Shown: piece by piece, positions 25,362 through 33,896 of the stretch | Layout: every line of letters starts with the position of its first letter | How positions within the stretch are numbered: position 1 is the stretch's first letter | DNA from: Allopusillimonas lactea | Lineage (GTDB): Bacteria > Pseudomonadota > Gammaproteobacteria > Burkholderiales > Burkholderiaceae_B | Assembly: GCF_021653995.1 (NCBI RefSeq) | Contig: NZ_JAJJOZ010000005.1 | Coordinates: forward strand, 242,250 to 306,249 | Direction of reading: 5' to 3' | Length of the DNA: 64,000 nt | The notes under the pieces: model-generated | The model's database searches: none | The model's input: the letters and a program-made list of their open reading frames with translations, nothing else | What the model was told of the DNA's origin: nothing | Translations under genes and position numbers: made by a program

Positions 25362-26213
25362 CGCCAAGGCCTCTCTACTTGGCCTCAGAATGACGTTATC
25401 AGGTAGGCCCAGCGGCTTGCCATGCCATTGGCCGTATTCAGAGTGTCGAAGATTATGATGCACGGAAACCGTGTAATCATCAGCGTTAATCGTGATCCAG
25501 CCCAAATCGAATAAGGTATGTATATCGGCGCGCAACAGCAATCCGTTTGCGACGACGTTGGTCTCCGCGCCCTGATACGGATAGATATGCGCAGCCTCCA
25601 GCACGTCAATGACATTGCATCCGGTGACCGCACAGCGGCCACCGTACGCCGTCAATAACTGCTGCCGAAAAGCGGGCTGCCCTCGGCGACGTAGGATGTT
25701 TGCGGCGATGCGTTTTCGCCCGTCCTCGATGCTTTGCGGATCGAACATATCACTGTGCTGGGCCTCGTCCTCTGCCGCCGACATAAGGTCAGTGTGCTCA
25801 CGTTTCAACACAAAGGACGCTGGATTCTTTCCTTCGTCGCTGACATAGGAAAACGGCCCTTCGTAACGGAACGCGGCACCAGGGTGCTCGTACTTAGCGT
25901 GACGGTAGAACAAGAGTAGTTCCAGCCCGCGGAGGTGGTGCTCACGGATCAAGTCATCTGTTCTACCGGAAGTCTGGCCTTGCCAATAAAGCGTGTCATG
26001 GTCCAGAACGTCCTCATACTGTGTTCGATCTGGAGTCTTTCGTTCCGTCACGAACAGCCAGACCGAATCATGTTCCTTCGGTCGGAACACGCCGGTATTA
26101 ATCGTTGCGTCCGAAATATTAAACATCTCCCGCAGTTGCGCCCGACTATAGATGCCGCCGGGCGTTAGCATGTCAGACGTTTTGACTGGCCCCGATTGCA
26201 CGTCCTGCAGCAT
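25317..26213 (-). pseudogene. HNH endonuclease, C-terminus replaced by IS256 end
   Basis: This 298-residue protein has a C-terminal HNH nuclease domain: CAVTGCNVIDVLEAAHIYPY, then NGLLLRADIHTLFDLG. The N-terminal half is a substrate-recognition-like region I do not recognise. The last 14 or so codons (EPIRNFVGEAYHRG) are encoded by the IS256 terminal sequence, because the same bases occur at the left IS256 copy in another context. The native C-terminus is therefore lost, but the HNH motif is intact and the protein may still work. I chose the ATG at 26213 with AAGGG upstream. Such proteins are often island-borne nucleases with defence roles. Confidence 0.8.
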
Positions 26214-26219
26214 GGTCAC

Positions 26220-26851
26220 CCTTTATCTCTTTATTCGTTGGCCATATTGTAGGCAGCCAATCCTCATGGTGAAGATGTCGTTCTCGACGGTCTTTCCAGT
26301 GAAGTAATACAAATTTTCCAGGGCGTGTCCCTCCGCCTGACGGCTCCAGGCCGGGCTGTCGTGCTTCGCATCAAGCCGCCTGCGGCGTCTTGCCCCTTCG
26401 GGCTTCCATCCCTCACGTCTTCGCGCCTGCCGGCGCTGCGCGCTGCGCTTGCCCCGGGCCGCTGGCCCAAGTAAGAGCCGCGCCGGGCGCGGCTGTGGGC
26501 GCTCGCCGCGCGGCTGCCGTGCGGGGTCATCGCTCGGGCGGGCCGTTTTTCCGTCTTCCGTGAGTTCTGTCGCCAAAACCGCCGACTGTATCACTGCGCT
26601 TCTCCCTCCAAGGGATTCGCTTCGCCGGGTACTCACCCGGTCCCTCCGCTTCGCTTCGGGCTGCGGCTTCTGTTCCCGCCCCTTTCCGGTCGGCGCTACA
26701 TGATCCAGATCGGCACGGCGACGGAACTCACGGAAGACGGCGGCAAGACCGGAGAGCCAGCGTAAACCCCATACGGCGGATTTACGTTCCGGCTCAAGAA
26801 TCTTCGGATTCGGTCAGCTGAAAACCCGAAACCTCATTTGGAGATCAGATC
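26220..26851. other. 630-bp intergenic region before the DUF3560 gene
   Basis: No gene is convincing here. A GC-rich part (26380-26530) stays open by composition only. A 24-bp inverted repeat with one mismatch lies at 26551-26574 and 26717-26740. The right arm sits in a short frame that starts at 26700 and stops before the DUF3560 leader. GGAG precedes the DUF3560 start. This may be a leader or a decayed duplicate of a short island gene. Confidence 0.45.
26551..26740. repeat. 24-bp inverted repeat pair
   Basis: CCGTCTTCCGTGAGTTC... at 26551-26574 and its complement at 26717-26740 match at 23 of 24 positions, spaced by 142 bp. They could form a large cruciform or be two inverted copies of one short coding segment (both read ATELTEDG). 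Confidence 0.7.
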
Positions 26852-27661
26852 ATGAACACCTATGAAGCGAAGCAAGCAGCACGGAAAGCAGGGTATCAGG
26901 CCAAGGCCGCACAGGCCGAACGACAGGCAGACGCGGCACACGCCCAGGCGCACGACATGGCACAGGCCATTGTCTTTGGTCAACCAATTCTGGTGGGCCA
27001 TCACTCCGAACGTGGCGACCGCCGCTATCGGGAGCGCATCCAGCAGGGCTATGAAAAATCCTTTGAGTTGCAGAAGAAGGCCGAACACTATGCAGACAAG
27101 GCCGCAGCAGTAGGCAAGGGCGGCATCTCCAGCGATGACCCGCAGGCCATCGAAAAGCTGAAAACCAGGCTGGCATCGTTGCAGGCATGGCAGGACGCTA
27201 TGAAGAAATTGAATGGGGTTCTTCGCCGCCATGCCAAGGCCGAGCCGGAAACCTGCATCAGCGCCCTCGTAGCCAGCGGTCTGGTGGACGATACTCGCGC
27301 CCGCGAACTGGTCAAGCCCGATTTTATGGGTCGTATCGGTTTTGCACCGTACCAACTGCAGAACAACAACGCCAATATTCGCCGCATTGCCCAACGCATC
27401 AAAGACCTGGAGAAAGTGGCTGACCGGCCCGAGTTTGAACGCAGCGGCCCCGGCTACACCTACCGCGAGGATCCGCAGGAAAACCGCGCCATGTTCTTGT
27501 TTGACGGCAAACCCGCCAAGGAAACGCGCGACTTGCTCAAGCGCTACGGATTCCGCTGGAGTCCCACACGCAGCGCCTGGGTGCGGCAACTGACCGGCAA
27601 CGCCCAATGGGCCGCCATGGATTTCATGCGCGCCCTGGAACTCGCCCAGCGACAGCAATAA
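26852..27661 (+). CDS. DUF3560 domain protein
   Basis: This 269-residue protein has a charged, Ala/Gln-rich coiled-coil-like N-terminus (residues 1-90) and the DUF3560 segment (YEKSFELQKKAEHYADKAAA). The C-terminus has RYGFRWSPTRSAWVRQLT, a motif found in several plasmid and ICE proteins of unknown role. GGAG lies before the ATG. It is 66 bp upstream of ssb. DUF3560 proteins are typical of conjugative elements, with no established function. Confidence 0.82.
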   Translation: MNTYEAKQAARKAGYQAKAAQAERQADAAHAQAHDMAQAIVFGQPILVGHHSERGDRRYRERIQQGYEKSFELQKKAEHYADKAAAVGKGGISSDDPQAIEKLKTRLASLQAWQDAMKKLNGVLRRHAKAEPETCISALVASGLVDDTRARELVKPDFMGRIGFAPYQLQNNNANIRRIAQRIKDLEKVADRPEFERSGPGYTYREDPQENRAMFLFDGKPAKETRDLLKRYGFRWSPTRSAWVRQLTGNAQWAAMDFMRALELAQRQQ

Positions 27662-27727
27662 GCCTTTCCTGTCTGGGCGGAGGGTCGCCCAGACATTCCC
27701 CCCGACTGACACAAAGGAGAAGTCACC

Positions 27728-28186
27728 ATGGCATCGTTGAACCGCGCCACTCTGATCGGCAACCTTGGCAAAGACCCCGAAGTCCGCTACACCGCAGAAG
27801 GTGCAGCCGTCTGCTCAGCGTCGATTGCTACGACTCACCAATGGAAGGACAAGGCCACAGGCGAGCGCCGCGAAGAAACCGAATGGCACCGCGTCGTTTT
27901 CTATGGCCGACTGGCTGAAATTGCCGGTGAATATCTGCGCAAAGGCCGCACGGTATTCGTGGAAGGCCGCCTGAAAACCCGCAAGTGGCATGACGCAGAC
28001 ACGGGCACGGACCGCTACACCATGGAAATCATTGCAGACCAAATGCAGATGTTGGGCGGCAGGGAAACGGCCCAGGCTCACACCGCCCAGCCTGGGCCGG
28101 CAGCCCGCCCGAAAGGCCGCAGCAGCAAGGCGAAGGCACCCACTGCAACGCCTGACGAAATCGATACATCAGATATTCCATTCTAA
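27728..28186 (+). CDS. ssb: Single-stranded DNA-binding protein (island copy)
   Basis: This 152-residue protein has an OB-fold (NRATLIGNLGKDPEVRYT, then EWHRVVFYGRLAEIAGEYL) and a disordered linker ending in the acidic tip DTSDIPF that recruits repair and replication partners. It is the mobile-element type SSB, protecting single-stranded DNA during transfer or replication. AAAGGAG precedes the ATG. From codon 11 onward it is part of a 936-bp segment repeated at 57105-58040, where the same gene lacks its start. Confidence 0.95.
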   Translation: MASLNRATLIGNLGKDPEVRYTAEGAAVCSASIATTHQWKDKATGERREETEWHRVVFYGRLAEIAGEYLRKGRTVFVEGRLKTRKWHDADTGTDRYTMEIIADQMQMLGGRETAQAHTAQPGPAARPKGRSSKAKAPTATPDEIDTSDIPF

Positions 28187-28200
28187 TCGACAGCCCACCA

Positions 28201-28258
28201 CAGGCCGGGTAACACCGGCCTGGCGAAAACCGCGACTGGCCCGGCTTTGCCGGGCTTT
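28201..28258 (+). terminator. Double hairpin terminator after ssb
   Basis: CAGGCCGG / CCGGCCTG (28201-28222) is followed by GCCCGGC-TTT-GCCGGGC (28239-28255) and TTTGTTG. The second hairpin with its T-rich tail resembles an intrinsic terminator. The same structure recurs at 57546-57603. Confidence 0.65.
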
Positions 28259-28302
28259 GTTGCGTGTGTCGCCGGAATCCTCGCGCTGACCGACACAGAT
28301 CA

Positions 28303-28695
28303 TTAAATCAGGCTGGACTGTCGCGGCGGTTCCAGCGGGATGGCATCGAATGCCGCAGCGGGCGGCAGAGTAAACAGCGCCTGCGCGTCGTCCTGGCTGC
28401 CGTTCAGCCATTGATCGACATCGGCCAGCTCAATCGGAATCACCGAGCGCTTATCTTGCGCGTCGACAGGCCTGGAAGGATCAGGCTTGTGCATCCTGTT
28501 CATCAGGGGGTGAGCGTCCGCGTTCAGTGTGAGCATGGTATAGCTTTCCACCACTTCGCCGGTTTCCCGGCTGACCCAGGTATTCCACAAACCGGCCAGC
28601 CCCCAGGGCGCACCATCGGCGCGCCGGAACCGCCACCATACATTGCTGCCGCTTTCCCAACAGGGTTCATCGAAGGATTCCGCCGGAATGATGCA
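28303..28695 (-). pseudogene. SRAP protein, C-terminal fragment
   Basis: This is the last 130 or so codons of the SRAP gene found intact at 57648-58322. Reading from the stop at 28303, identity ends at 28695, and the frame then continues into sequence antisense to a permease fragment. The catalytic N-terminal Cys is missing, so any product would be inactive. Confidence 0.9.
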
Positions 28696-29190
28696 ATACG
28701 AGCGGCAGCAGCGCCAATGGCAGCGGCATGACGGACAAGGCTCCTTCCTGGCCCGCGTCGGCCGCGGAGGCGTCGCTGTCGTCTTCGTGCGTGCCGTAGC
28801 CTTCGCCGACGGCATGGGCGTGCGCAGCTCTGCCGCGCAGCCACCACAGCCCCCCAAGAAACATGATGGCGCCCGCAATCAGTCCCAGTCCTGGGGCCGC
28901 GAAGACATTGGTGCCATAGTAGGGAATCGGAATCGCATTCTGTATGGCAGGTGTGCCGGGCAGCGCGGTCATGGTGAAGGTGAACGAGCCGAGGGCGATC
29001 GTTGCGGGGATCAGCCGTTTCGGAATGTCCGCGCTGCGGAAGAGATCCTTGGCGATCGGATAGATGGCAAATGCCACGACGAAGAGCGACACGCCTCCGT
29101 AGGTCAAGATGCCGCAAGCCAGCACGACGGTGACAATAGCGTGCCGGTCGCCGAGCTTTTCGACGATCCAGCGGGAAATCGTATGGGAAT
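28696..29190 (-). pseudogene. GntP-family permease, C-terminal fragment
   Basis: The minus-strand frame encodes membrane-protein sequence typical of the end of a GntP/citrate-type transporter: SRWIVEKLGDRHAIVTVVL, then GILTYGGVSLFVVAFAIYP and TMTALPGTPAIQNAIPIPYY. Hydrophobic helices are clear. The 5' end is lost near 29190 and the 3' end runs into the 936-bp repeat at 28695, so only about 150 residues remain of a roughly 450-residue protein. It was probably a carboxylate or gluconate importer. Confidence 0.75.
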
Positions 29191-29229
29191 TCCTTTGACG
29201 AATAGAAAGCCGTCAGTTTATCAGGCGGT

Positions 29230-29281
29230 GGGGTCAGACCCCGTACGGGGTCTGACCCTCCTTTCGTCCGGGGTCCGACCC
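29230..29281. repeat. GGGGTCAGACCCC palindromic repeat, copy 3
   Basis: GGGGTCAGACCCC (29230-29242) and GGGGTCTGACCC (29247-29258) are separated by GTAC and form a nearly perfect palindrome. A further half unit with CC in place of CA (GGGGTCCGACCC) lies at 29270-29281. Confidence 0.85.
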
Positions 29282-29435
29282 TGCAGGGGCGGGCCTCCAG
29301 GAAATTGGCATTTCGACATCAGATCAAAACGAAATTAACAATAAAATTACAGAAATAGTTGGTGTGTTATTAATATTACGCAAGTAAATAGCTGTTAATC
29401 CTATTAAAACTCAATAAATTAAATTGAAATAACTA

Positions 29436-29464
29436 TTGACTTAATGAACTACTCTGTCTATTCT
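29436..29464 (+). promoter_or_regulatory. Sigma-70-type promoter for the Bug/CoA-transferase pair
   Basis: TTGACT (29436-29441), a 17-bp spacer and TATTCT (29459-29464), in a long AT-rich stretch 35 bp upstream of the start codon. The match is 5/6 and 4/6. Confidence 0.6.
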
Positions 29465-29498
29465 TCGCTGTATCAACATAATTCATACAGGAGAAGAC

Positions 29499-30500
29499 AT
29501 GACGATCGGCAGGTTGCTTCGTAAAGCGCAAAGGTTGATAACGGCAGTTTCAGCTGCGGCCCTTGGCATATCCTGCTTGCCCCAGGTTGCCGCCGCGTCG
29601 GCTGCCTATCCAGACAAGCCCATACGCCTCATCGTGCCCTATGCCACGGGCGGCGCTACCGACGTCACGGCACGCGTGCTTGCTAACGAAATGTCGGCCA
29701 GGCTGGGCCAGCAGGTCGTGGTCGAGAACAAGCCCGGCGTGGCGGGCGCCATTGGCGCCGCATATGTGGCCAGCCAGCCCGCGGATGGGTATACCCTGCT
29801 GTTCGGAGGCGCCGGCAACGTGACACTGCGCCCCTTGATGGATCCCAATCTTTCCTACAAGCCCGAGCGCGATCTGGCGACGGTCAATCATGTCGTGACT
29901 TATGACCATCTGCTGGTCGTGCGTTCCGACCTGGGAGTCAACTCGGTCGCCGAGTTGGTGCAAATGGCGAAGGCGAATCCGGGCAAAATGAGCTTCGGCT
30001 CCTCCGGCAGCGGCGGGCCTCAGCATTTGGCCATGGAGCTCTTCAAGCAAATGGCGGGAGTGGACATCCTGCATATTCCATACAAAGGGGAGGCTCCTGC
30101 CGCGACAGACCTGGCGGGCGGGCGGATAGACATGAGCATCAGCTCGGCCACTGCAGTCGCCTCTCATATTGCCGCTGGACGAATCAAGGCGCTGGCAACG
30201 ACCAACCAATATCGTTCGCCCGCATTTCCGGATCTTCCCACCGTATCGGAAGCAGGCGTCAAGGGATACGAAGTCGACATCTATGGCGGCGTGATGGCCC
30301 CCGCGGGCACGCCACCCGCGATTATCGACAAGCTAAACAAAGCCATTGTTGAAATTGTCACTTCGCCCGAAATCCAGCAGAAGTTTCACGATGCCAAGCT
30401 GATCCCCGTAGGACGAGGCCCAGCGGAGTTCGCCGACTTTCTCGCCAAGGAACGGGAAAAGTGGGGGCCGGTCATAAAAAGCTCCGGTGCGCAACTGTAG
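29499..30500 (+). CDS. TctC/Bug-family solute-binding protein
   Basis: This 333-residue periplasmic protein has a signal peptide (about residues 1-33) and the Bug signature: DKPIRLIVPYATGGATDV, NKPGVAG, HIPYKGEAPAATDLAGG. It should capture a carboxylate, but no TctA/TctB membrane components are encoded in the window. A ribosome-binding site AGGAGAAG precedes the ATG. The CoA-transferase gene follows by 25 bp, so uptake and CoA activation of the same compound is the simplest reading. Confidence 0.93.
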   Translation: MTIGRLLRKAQRLITAVSAAALGISCLPQVAAASAAYPDKPIRLIVPYATGGATDVTARVLANEMSARLGQQVVVENKPGVAGAIGAAYVASQPADGYTLLFGGAGNVTLRPLMDPNLSYKPERDLATVNHVVTYDHLLVVRSDLGVNSVAELVQMAKANPGKMSFGSSGSGGPQHLAMELFKQMAGVDILHIPYKGEAPAATDLAGGRIDMSISSATAVASHIAAGRIKALATTNQYRSPAFPDLPTVSEAGVKGYEVDIYGGVMAPAGTPPAIIDKLNKAIVEIVTSPEIQQKFHDAKLIPVGRGPAEFADFLAKEREKWGPVIKSSGAQL

Positions 30501-30525
30501 CGCCAAGTCTTTAGCAGGTAGAGCG

Positions 30526-31668
30526 ATGGAAACGCAGGGTGCTTCGGCATGCGGACCCTTGACGGGAATTCGGGTGGTGGACATGACCACCGTGGGAATG
30601 GGACCCTACGCCACCCAGATTCTCGGCGACATGGGCGCAGAGGTCATCAAGATAGAGTCGCCGGGGGGTGATGTCCTGCGTTATACGGAACCGGTGCGCA
30701 ATGCGGGAATGAGCGCCTGCTTTCTCAACCTGAATCGAAACAAGAGCTTCCTGGTTCTGGATATCAGGCGCGACGAAGATCTGGTTCGCCTTAAGTCCCT
30801 TATCGCTGACGCCGACGTATTTGTGTCCAACGTCCGGCCGGCATCGTTGCGTCGGCACGGGCTGGATTACGAGTCCTTGCGACCCGGCAACCCTCGGCTC
30901 ATCTATTGCGGCGCATATGGCTATTCCGAATCGGGACCCTATGCAGGCTTGCCCGCGTTCGACGACATCATACAAGCCAAGAGCGGCATGGCACATTTCC
31001 AGGGAGCGAACGACGATCAAGGCCCCCGGTACGTCAATACGATCCTGGTCGATAAAGTCGTGGGCCTGACGGCGGCATATGCGATTCCGATGGCTTTGTA
31101 CGAAAGAGAGCGTTCCGGGCTTGGCCAGGCCATCGAGGTTCCGATGTTCGAGACCATGGTTTCCTTTCTTGCGGTCGAGCATCTGGCGGGCAAGACGTTC
31201 GTATCGGGCGACGGCTCGTCCGGATACCCTCGGGTCATGTCCCCGCACCGGAAGCCTTATGCGACGAAGGACGGGCATATCGCCCTGATGCCATATACCA
31301 CCGAGCAGTGGATGCGTTTCTTCATCGTCGCGGGGCGGCGGGACTTGGCGCAAGAGTCCAAGTACGTGGATGCCGCCGCACGGAACGCGAATATCGACGA
31401 GCTTTATGCCGTGGTGGCCGGCATCCTCGAGGGCAAATCAACGGCCGATTGGCTCGGCTTGCTGGCCGAGGCCGATATCCCGCATAGCGTGGTGCAGGCG
31501 TTCGATGCGCTGCTGGACGATCCCCACATACAGGCTACGGGCACATTATTCGAATACGATCATCCAACGCAAGGCCGCTTGCGCGCCGCAGGCATCCCCA
31601 CGCGGTTTTCCCGGACTCCGGGCGGAATCCGGTCATGGGCGAGCGAATTGCCCAAGCATGAGGGTTGA
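30526..31668 (+). CDS. CaiB/BaiF (class III) CoA-transferase
   Basis: This 380-residue protein is a family III CoA-transferase, which moves CoA between acyl-CoA and carboxylate. It has the N-terminal CoA site (GIRVVDMTTVGMGPYATQIL, GDMGAEVIKIESPGGD) and the segment PAFDDIIQAKSG whose Asp is the expected catalytic residue. I used the ATG at 30526 because AGGTAGAG lies upstream. It follows a Bug gene and ends at a palindromic repeat, facing a convergent crotonase operon. Confidence 0.92.
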   Translation: METQGASACGPLTGIRVVDMTTVGMGPYATQILGDMGAEVIKIESPGGDVLRYTEPVRNAGMSACFLNLNRNKSFLVLDIRRDEDLVRLKSLIADADVFVSNVRPASLRRHGLDYESLRPGNPRLIYCGAYGYSESGPYAGLPAFDDIIQAKSGMAHFQGANDDQGPRYVNTILVDKVVGLTAAYAIPMALYERERSGLGQAIEVPMFETMVSFLAVEHLAGKTFVSGDGSSGYPRVMSPHRKPYATKDGHIALMPYTTEQWMRFFIVAGRRDLAQESKYVDAAARNANIDELYAVVAGILEGKSTADWLGLLAEADIPHSVVQAFDALLDDPHIQATGTLFEYDHPTQGRLRAAGIPTRFSRTPGGIRSWASELPKHEG

Positions 31669-31673
31669 GTGTA

Positions 31674-31703
31674 GGGGTCAGACCCCGTACGGGGTCTGAC
31701 CCC
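31674..31703. repeat. GGGGTCAGACCCC palindromic repeat, copy 4
   Basis: A perfect 30-bp palindrome: GGGGTCAGACCCC, GTAC, GGGGTCTGACCCC. It starts 6 bp after the CoA-transferase stop and lies between convergent genes, a position suited to a two-way terminator. Confidence 0.9.
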
Positions 31704-31728
31704 CGGCAATCCGGCCCCGGCCGGCGCA

Positions 31729-32535
31729 TCAGGTCGATTTGTTCTGAAGTCGTTGGATCAAGCGGTTGACGGCTGCAATGTGTTCTTCCGAGGTGTGGGC
31801 GATGGCCTGCAGCGCGGCAGCCATGTCCAGGTGATCGGGAAGGCTGGTGTGTTCCGCGCTGCGCAGCAGGCGCTTGGCCATGCGTATGGTGTTCCTTGGG
31901 TGGCGGGCGATTCTGTCCGCGAGCGCCAGCGCGCTTTCCAGCAGTTGTCCGGGTTCTGCAAGCTGTGTCACCAGCCCGCATCGCAACGCTTCGACGGCGT
32001 CGATGGGACTGGCGGTGAAGGTCATGGCCATTGCGGTGGATCGTCCGACCAGACGTGGAAGAATCCATGAGCCGCCGTCTCCGGATATGATGCCGAGTTC
32101 CGCAAAGCTGACACAGAAGGTCGCATCGGGGGACGCAATGCGGATGTCGCACATGCAGGCGAGATCGCATCCGGCGCCGTAGGCAGGCCCGTTGACTGCC
32201 GCGATGGTGGGGATATCGACGTCGTTCAGCGCAAGAGGCACCTGATGGATGGTTTCCTTGTAGCGCATGCGGATGTCTTGGGGTGTTCCCGCCGAGAACC
32301 CTTCCCGGTTCGCCATCTTGTGCAAATCGCCGCCCGCGCAAAATGCCTTCCCTTTCCCGGTGATGATCAAGGCGCGCGCGGTAGGATCAAGATTGGCTTG
32401 CCGGATCTTGTCGGCAAGCTCGAGGAATTGGCCTTCGGTCGACAGCCGGTTCAGTTCTTCCGGCCTGTTCAGCCAAAGGATGATCGTGTCCCCGCGCCTC
32501 TCGGTTTGCACCAGGCCGCCCGCATCTTTCGTCAT
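31729..32535 (-). CDS. Enoyl-CoA hydratase/isomerase
   Basis: This 268-residue crotonase has the oxyanion segments GKAFCAGGDLHKMA and AVNGPAYGAGCDLACMCDI, and SFAELGIISGDGGSWILPR, where the Glu and the Asp/Gly context resemble active 2-enoyl-CoA hydratases or isomerases. The start ATG at 32535 overlaps the stop of the upstream crotonase gene as ATGA, so translation is coupled. The frame is open further upstream, but that part is antisense-like within the neighbour. It is the last gene of a minus-strand operon starting with a CoA-transferase at 35117. Confidence 0.92.
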   Translation of the reverse strand: MTKDAGGLVQTERRGDTIILWLNRPEELNRLSTEGQFLELADKIRQANLDPTARALIITGKGKAFCAGGDLHKMANREGFSAGTPQDIRMRYKETIHQVPLALNDVDIPTIAAVNGPAYGAGCDLACMCDIRIASPDATFCVSFAELGIISGDGGSWILPRLVGRSTAMAMTFTASPIDAVEALRCGLVTQLAEPGQLLESALALADRIARHPRNTIRMAKRLLRSAEHTSLPDHLDMAAALQAIAHTSEEHIAAVNRLIQRLQNKST

Positions 32536-33338
32536 GTGCCGCTCCATCGGGGGGCGCGCTTTTCCGCAAAGGCGCGCGGGCCTTCGATCGCATCCTGGCT
32601 GTGATAGACGCGTTCGTGTATGCGTTTGGCCGCCTCGAAGCCTTCTTTGCAGCCCAGGTCCATGGCGGCGCCTATGCTTTGCTTTGCAGCCCATACGGTC
32701 AGCGGGGCATTGTCGCGTATGCTTTTGGCGAGCTTTCGGGCGCGCTCGCGTACGGCGTCGGGCGTGGCTTCAACATGGTTGATGAAGCCAAACTCATGGA
32801 ATCTTTCGATGGGCTGCAGCTCGGCGGACATCATGAGCTCCATCAAGAACGGTTGGGGGAGCATCCACAGCATGGGCACGGCCCAGGGCGCGCCCCTGCC
32901 CACCTTTGCTTCGGATATGCCGCCCAGCGTGCCCGCGGTGCCGATGCGCAAGTCGCAGTTGGCCGCCAGCACCATGCCGCCCGCCGTGAAATGCCCGGTC
33001 ATGGCTGCAATGATCGGTTTTTCGACGGCGCGCATGCGCTGATGGAAAGGATCGCGGAACAGGTCCAGGATATCTACATTGGATTCGGCCTTGACTCTCG
33101 ACGCTTCCTTGAGGTCCATGCCGGCGCAAAACGTGCCGCAATCCGAAGAGGTCAGGATCGCCACCCGTATGCTGGGATCTGAATCGACCTGTTCCCAGAG
33201 ATCGAGCAGGCGGTTGCCGACTTCTATGGACAGCGCATTGCGCTGTTTGGGACGGTTGATGGTAATGGTCGCAATGCCGTCGTCGGCATCGAAAAGTACC
33301 GCATCGGTCTGGACCATGGATTTTGCTCCGATTGACAT
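32532..33338 (-). CDS. Enoyl-CoA hydratase/isomerase family protein
   Basis: This 268-residue crotonase paralogue has INRPKQRNALS at the CoA-binding start, CGTFCAGMDLKEAS and AMTGHFTAGGMVLAANCDLR as oxyanion segments, and KVGRGAPWAVPML in place of the usual GAGGTQRL, so the catalytic set is unusual. GGAAG precedes the ATG at 33338. It lies between a MaoC gene (18 bp) and another crotonase gene (4-bp overlap). Likely a step of acyl-CoA breakdown; the exact reaction is open. Confidence 0.9.
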   Translation of the reverse strand: MSIGAKSMVQTDAVLFDADDGIATITINRPKQRNALSIEVGNRLLDLWEQVDSDPSIRVAILTSSDCGTFCAGMDLKEASRVKAESNVDILDLFRDPFHQRMRAVEKPIIAAMTGHFTAGGMVLAANCDLRIGTAGTLGGISEAKVGRGAPWAVPMLWMLPQPFLMELMMSAELQPIERFHEFGFINHVEATPDAVRERARKLAKSIRDNAPLTVWAAKQSIGAAMDLGCKEGFEAAKRIHERVYHSQDAIEGPRAFAEKRAPRWSGT

Positions 33339-33356
33339 CTTTCTTCCGGCGAGGCT

Positions 33357-33854
33357 TTACTGTTGCGGACGGCTCTTGACCATGCGCAGCGGGTTGTAGC
33401 TTGCTACGATTTCGCCCCGCTGGTTGACGACCTTGTTGGCAGTGCGCATGAGGCCCCGGCCGGCTTTGCTGGTTGCGCGCGCTTCCACGACCTCGCATTC
33501 CACGTGGATGGTGTCGCCTGCCGTGGTGGGGCGATGAATCTTTAGGTCGGCCTCGAGGAAAGCCATGCCCGTGCGTTGCATGGTGCTTTGCATCAGCAGG
33601 CCTTCCGCGATGCAAAACACGAGCGAACCGGGGGCGGGGCGAGAGCCGATCACCGACACCTCGGAAATGTATTCCACGTTCGTGAACATTTCTTCGACCA
33701 TCCCGGTTGCACCCACGAACATGGTGATGTCGGCCTCTGTTATGGTGCGTCCCAGTGTGCGGAAACGATAGCCGACTTCGACGTCGTCCCAGTAAAGGCC
33801 GATGCCGTAGATGTCCAGGCCGTTCTTGTCTTTTGAGATGGGCAGGTATTTCAT
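33357..33854 (-). CDS. MaoC-like hotdog-fold protein
   Basis: This 165-residue protein has the MaoC/hydratase-2 hotdog fold (GYRFRTLGRTITEADITMFV and a RPTTAGDTIHVECEVVEAR strand). The usual hydratase-2 Asp-His motif is replaced by ATGMVEEMFTN, which has no His, so it may bind acyl-CoA without hydrating it, or use another mechanism. It is the second gene of the minus-strand operon, 42 bp after the CoA-transferase. Confidence 0.87.
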   Translation of the reverse strand: MKYLPISKDKNGLDIYGIGLYWDDVEVGYRFRTLGRTITEADITMFVGATGMVEEMFTNVEYISEVSVIGSRPAPGSLVFCIAEGLLMQSTMQRTGMAFLEADLKIHRPTTAGDTIHVECEVVEARATSKAGRGLMRTANKVVNQRGEIVASYNPLRMVKSRPQQ

Positions 33855-33896
33855 GTAGATGTCTCTTTCTGTTGATGTGTGCTATGTGTGATGTGC

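Larger units (their letters stand above)
27760..28695 (+). repeat. 936-bp direct repeat, copy 1 (ssb to SRAP)
   Basis: This segment recurs at 57105-58040 at a constant offset of 29,345 bp. In my reading the only difference is T at 28639 versus C at 57984. It covers most of ssb, its terminator and the 3' part of the SRAP gene. Left of it the backbone is intact (full ssb); right of it the SRAP gene is cut off. Confidence 0.95.
29191..29498. other. Intergenic region before the Bug gene at 29499
   Basis: The left half carries the palindromic repeat copy 3. From 29310 the sequence becomes strikingly AT-rich compared with its surroundings and holds a sigma-70-like promoter (29436-29464). No gene is seen. 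Confidence 0.6.

Noticed and set aside
13665..25369. Target-site duplication around the IS256-bracketed block
   Set aside because: The 8 bases left of 13673 (GAGCGGTT) and right of 25361 (CGCCAAGG) do not match, so a single composite transposition is not supported by a duplication.
28303..28878. A single 191-codon protein ending in SRAP sequence
   Set aside because: Its first third is antisense to the GntP fragment; the frame exists only because of the recombination at 28695.
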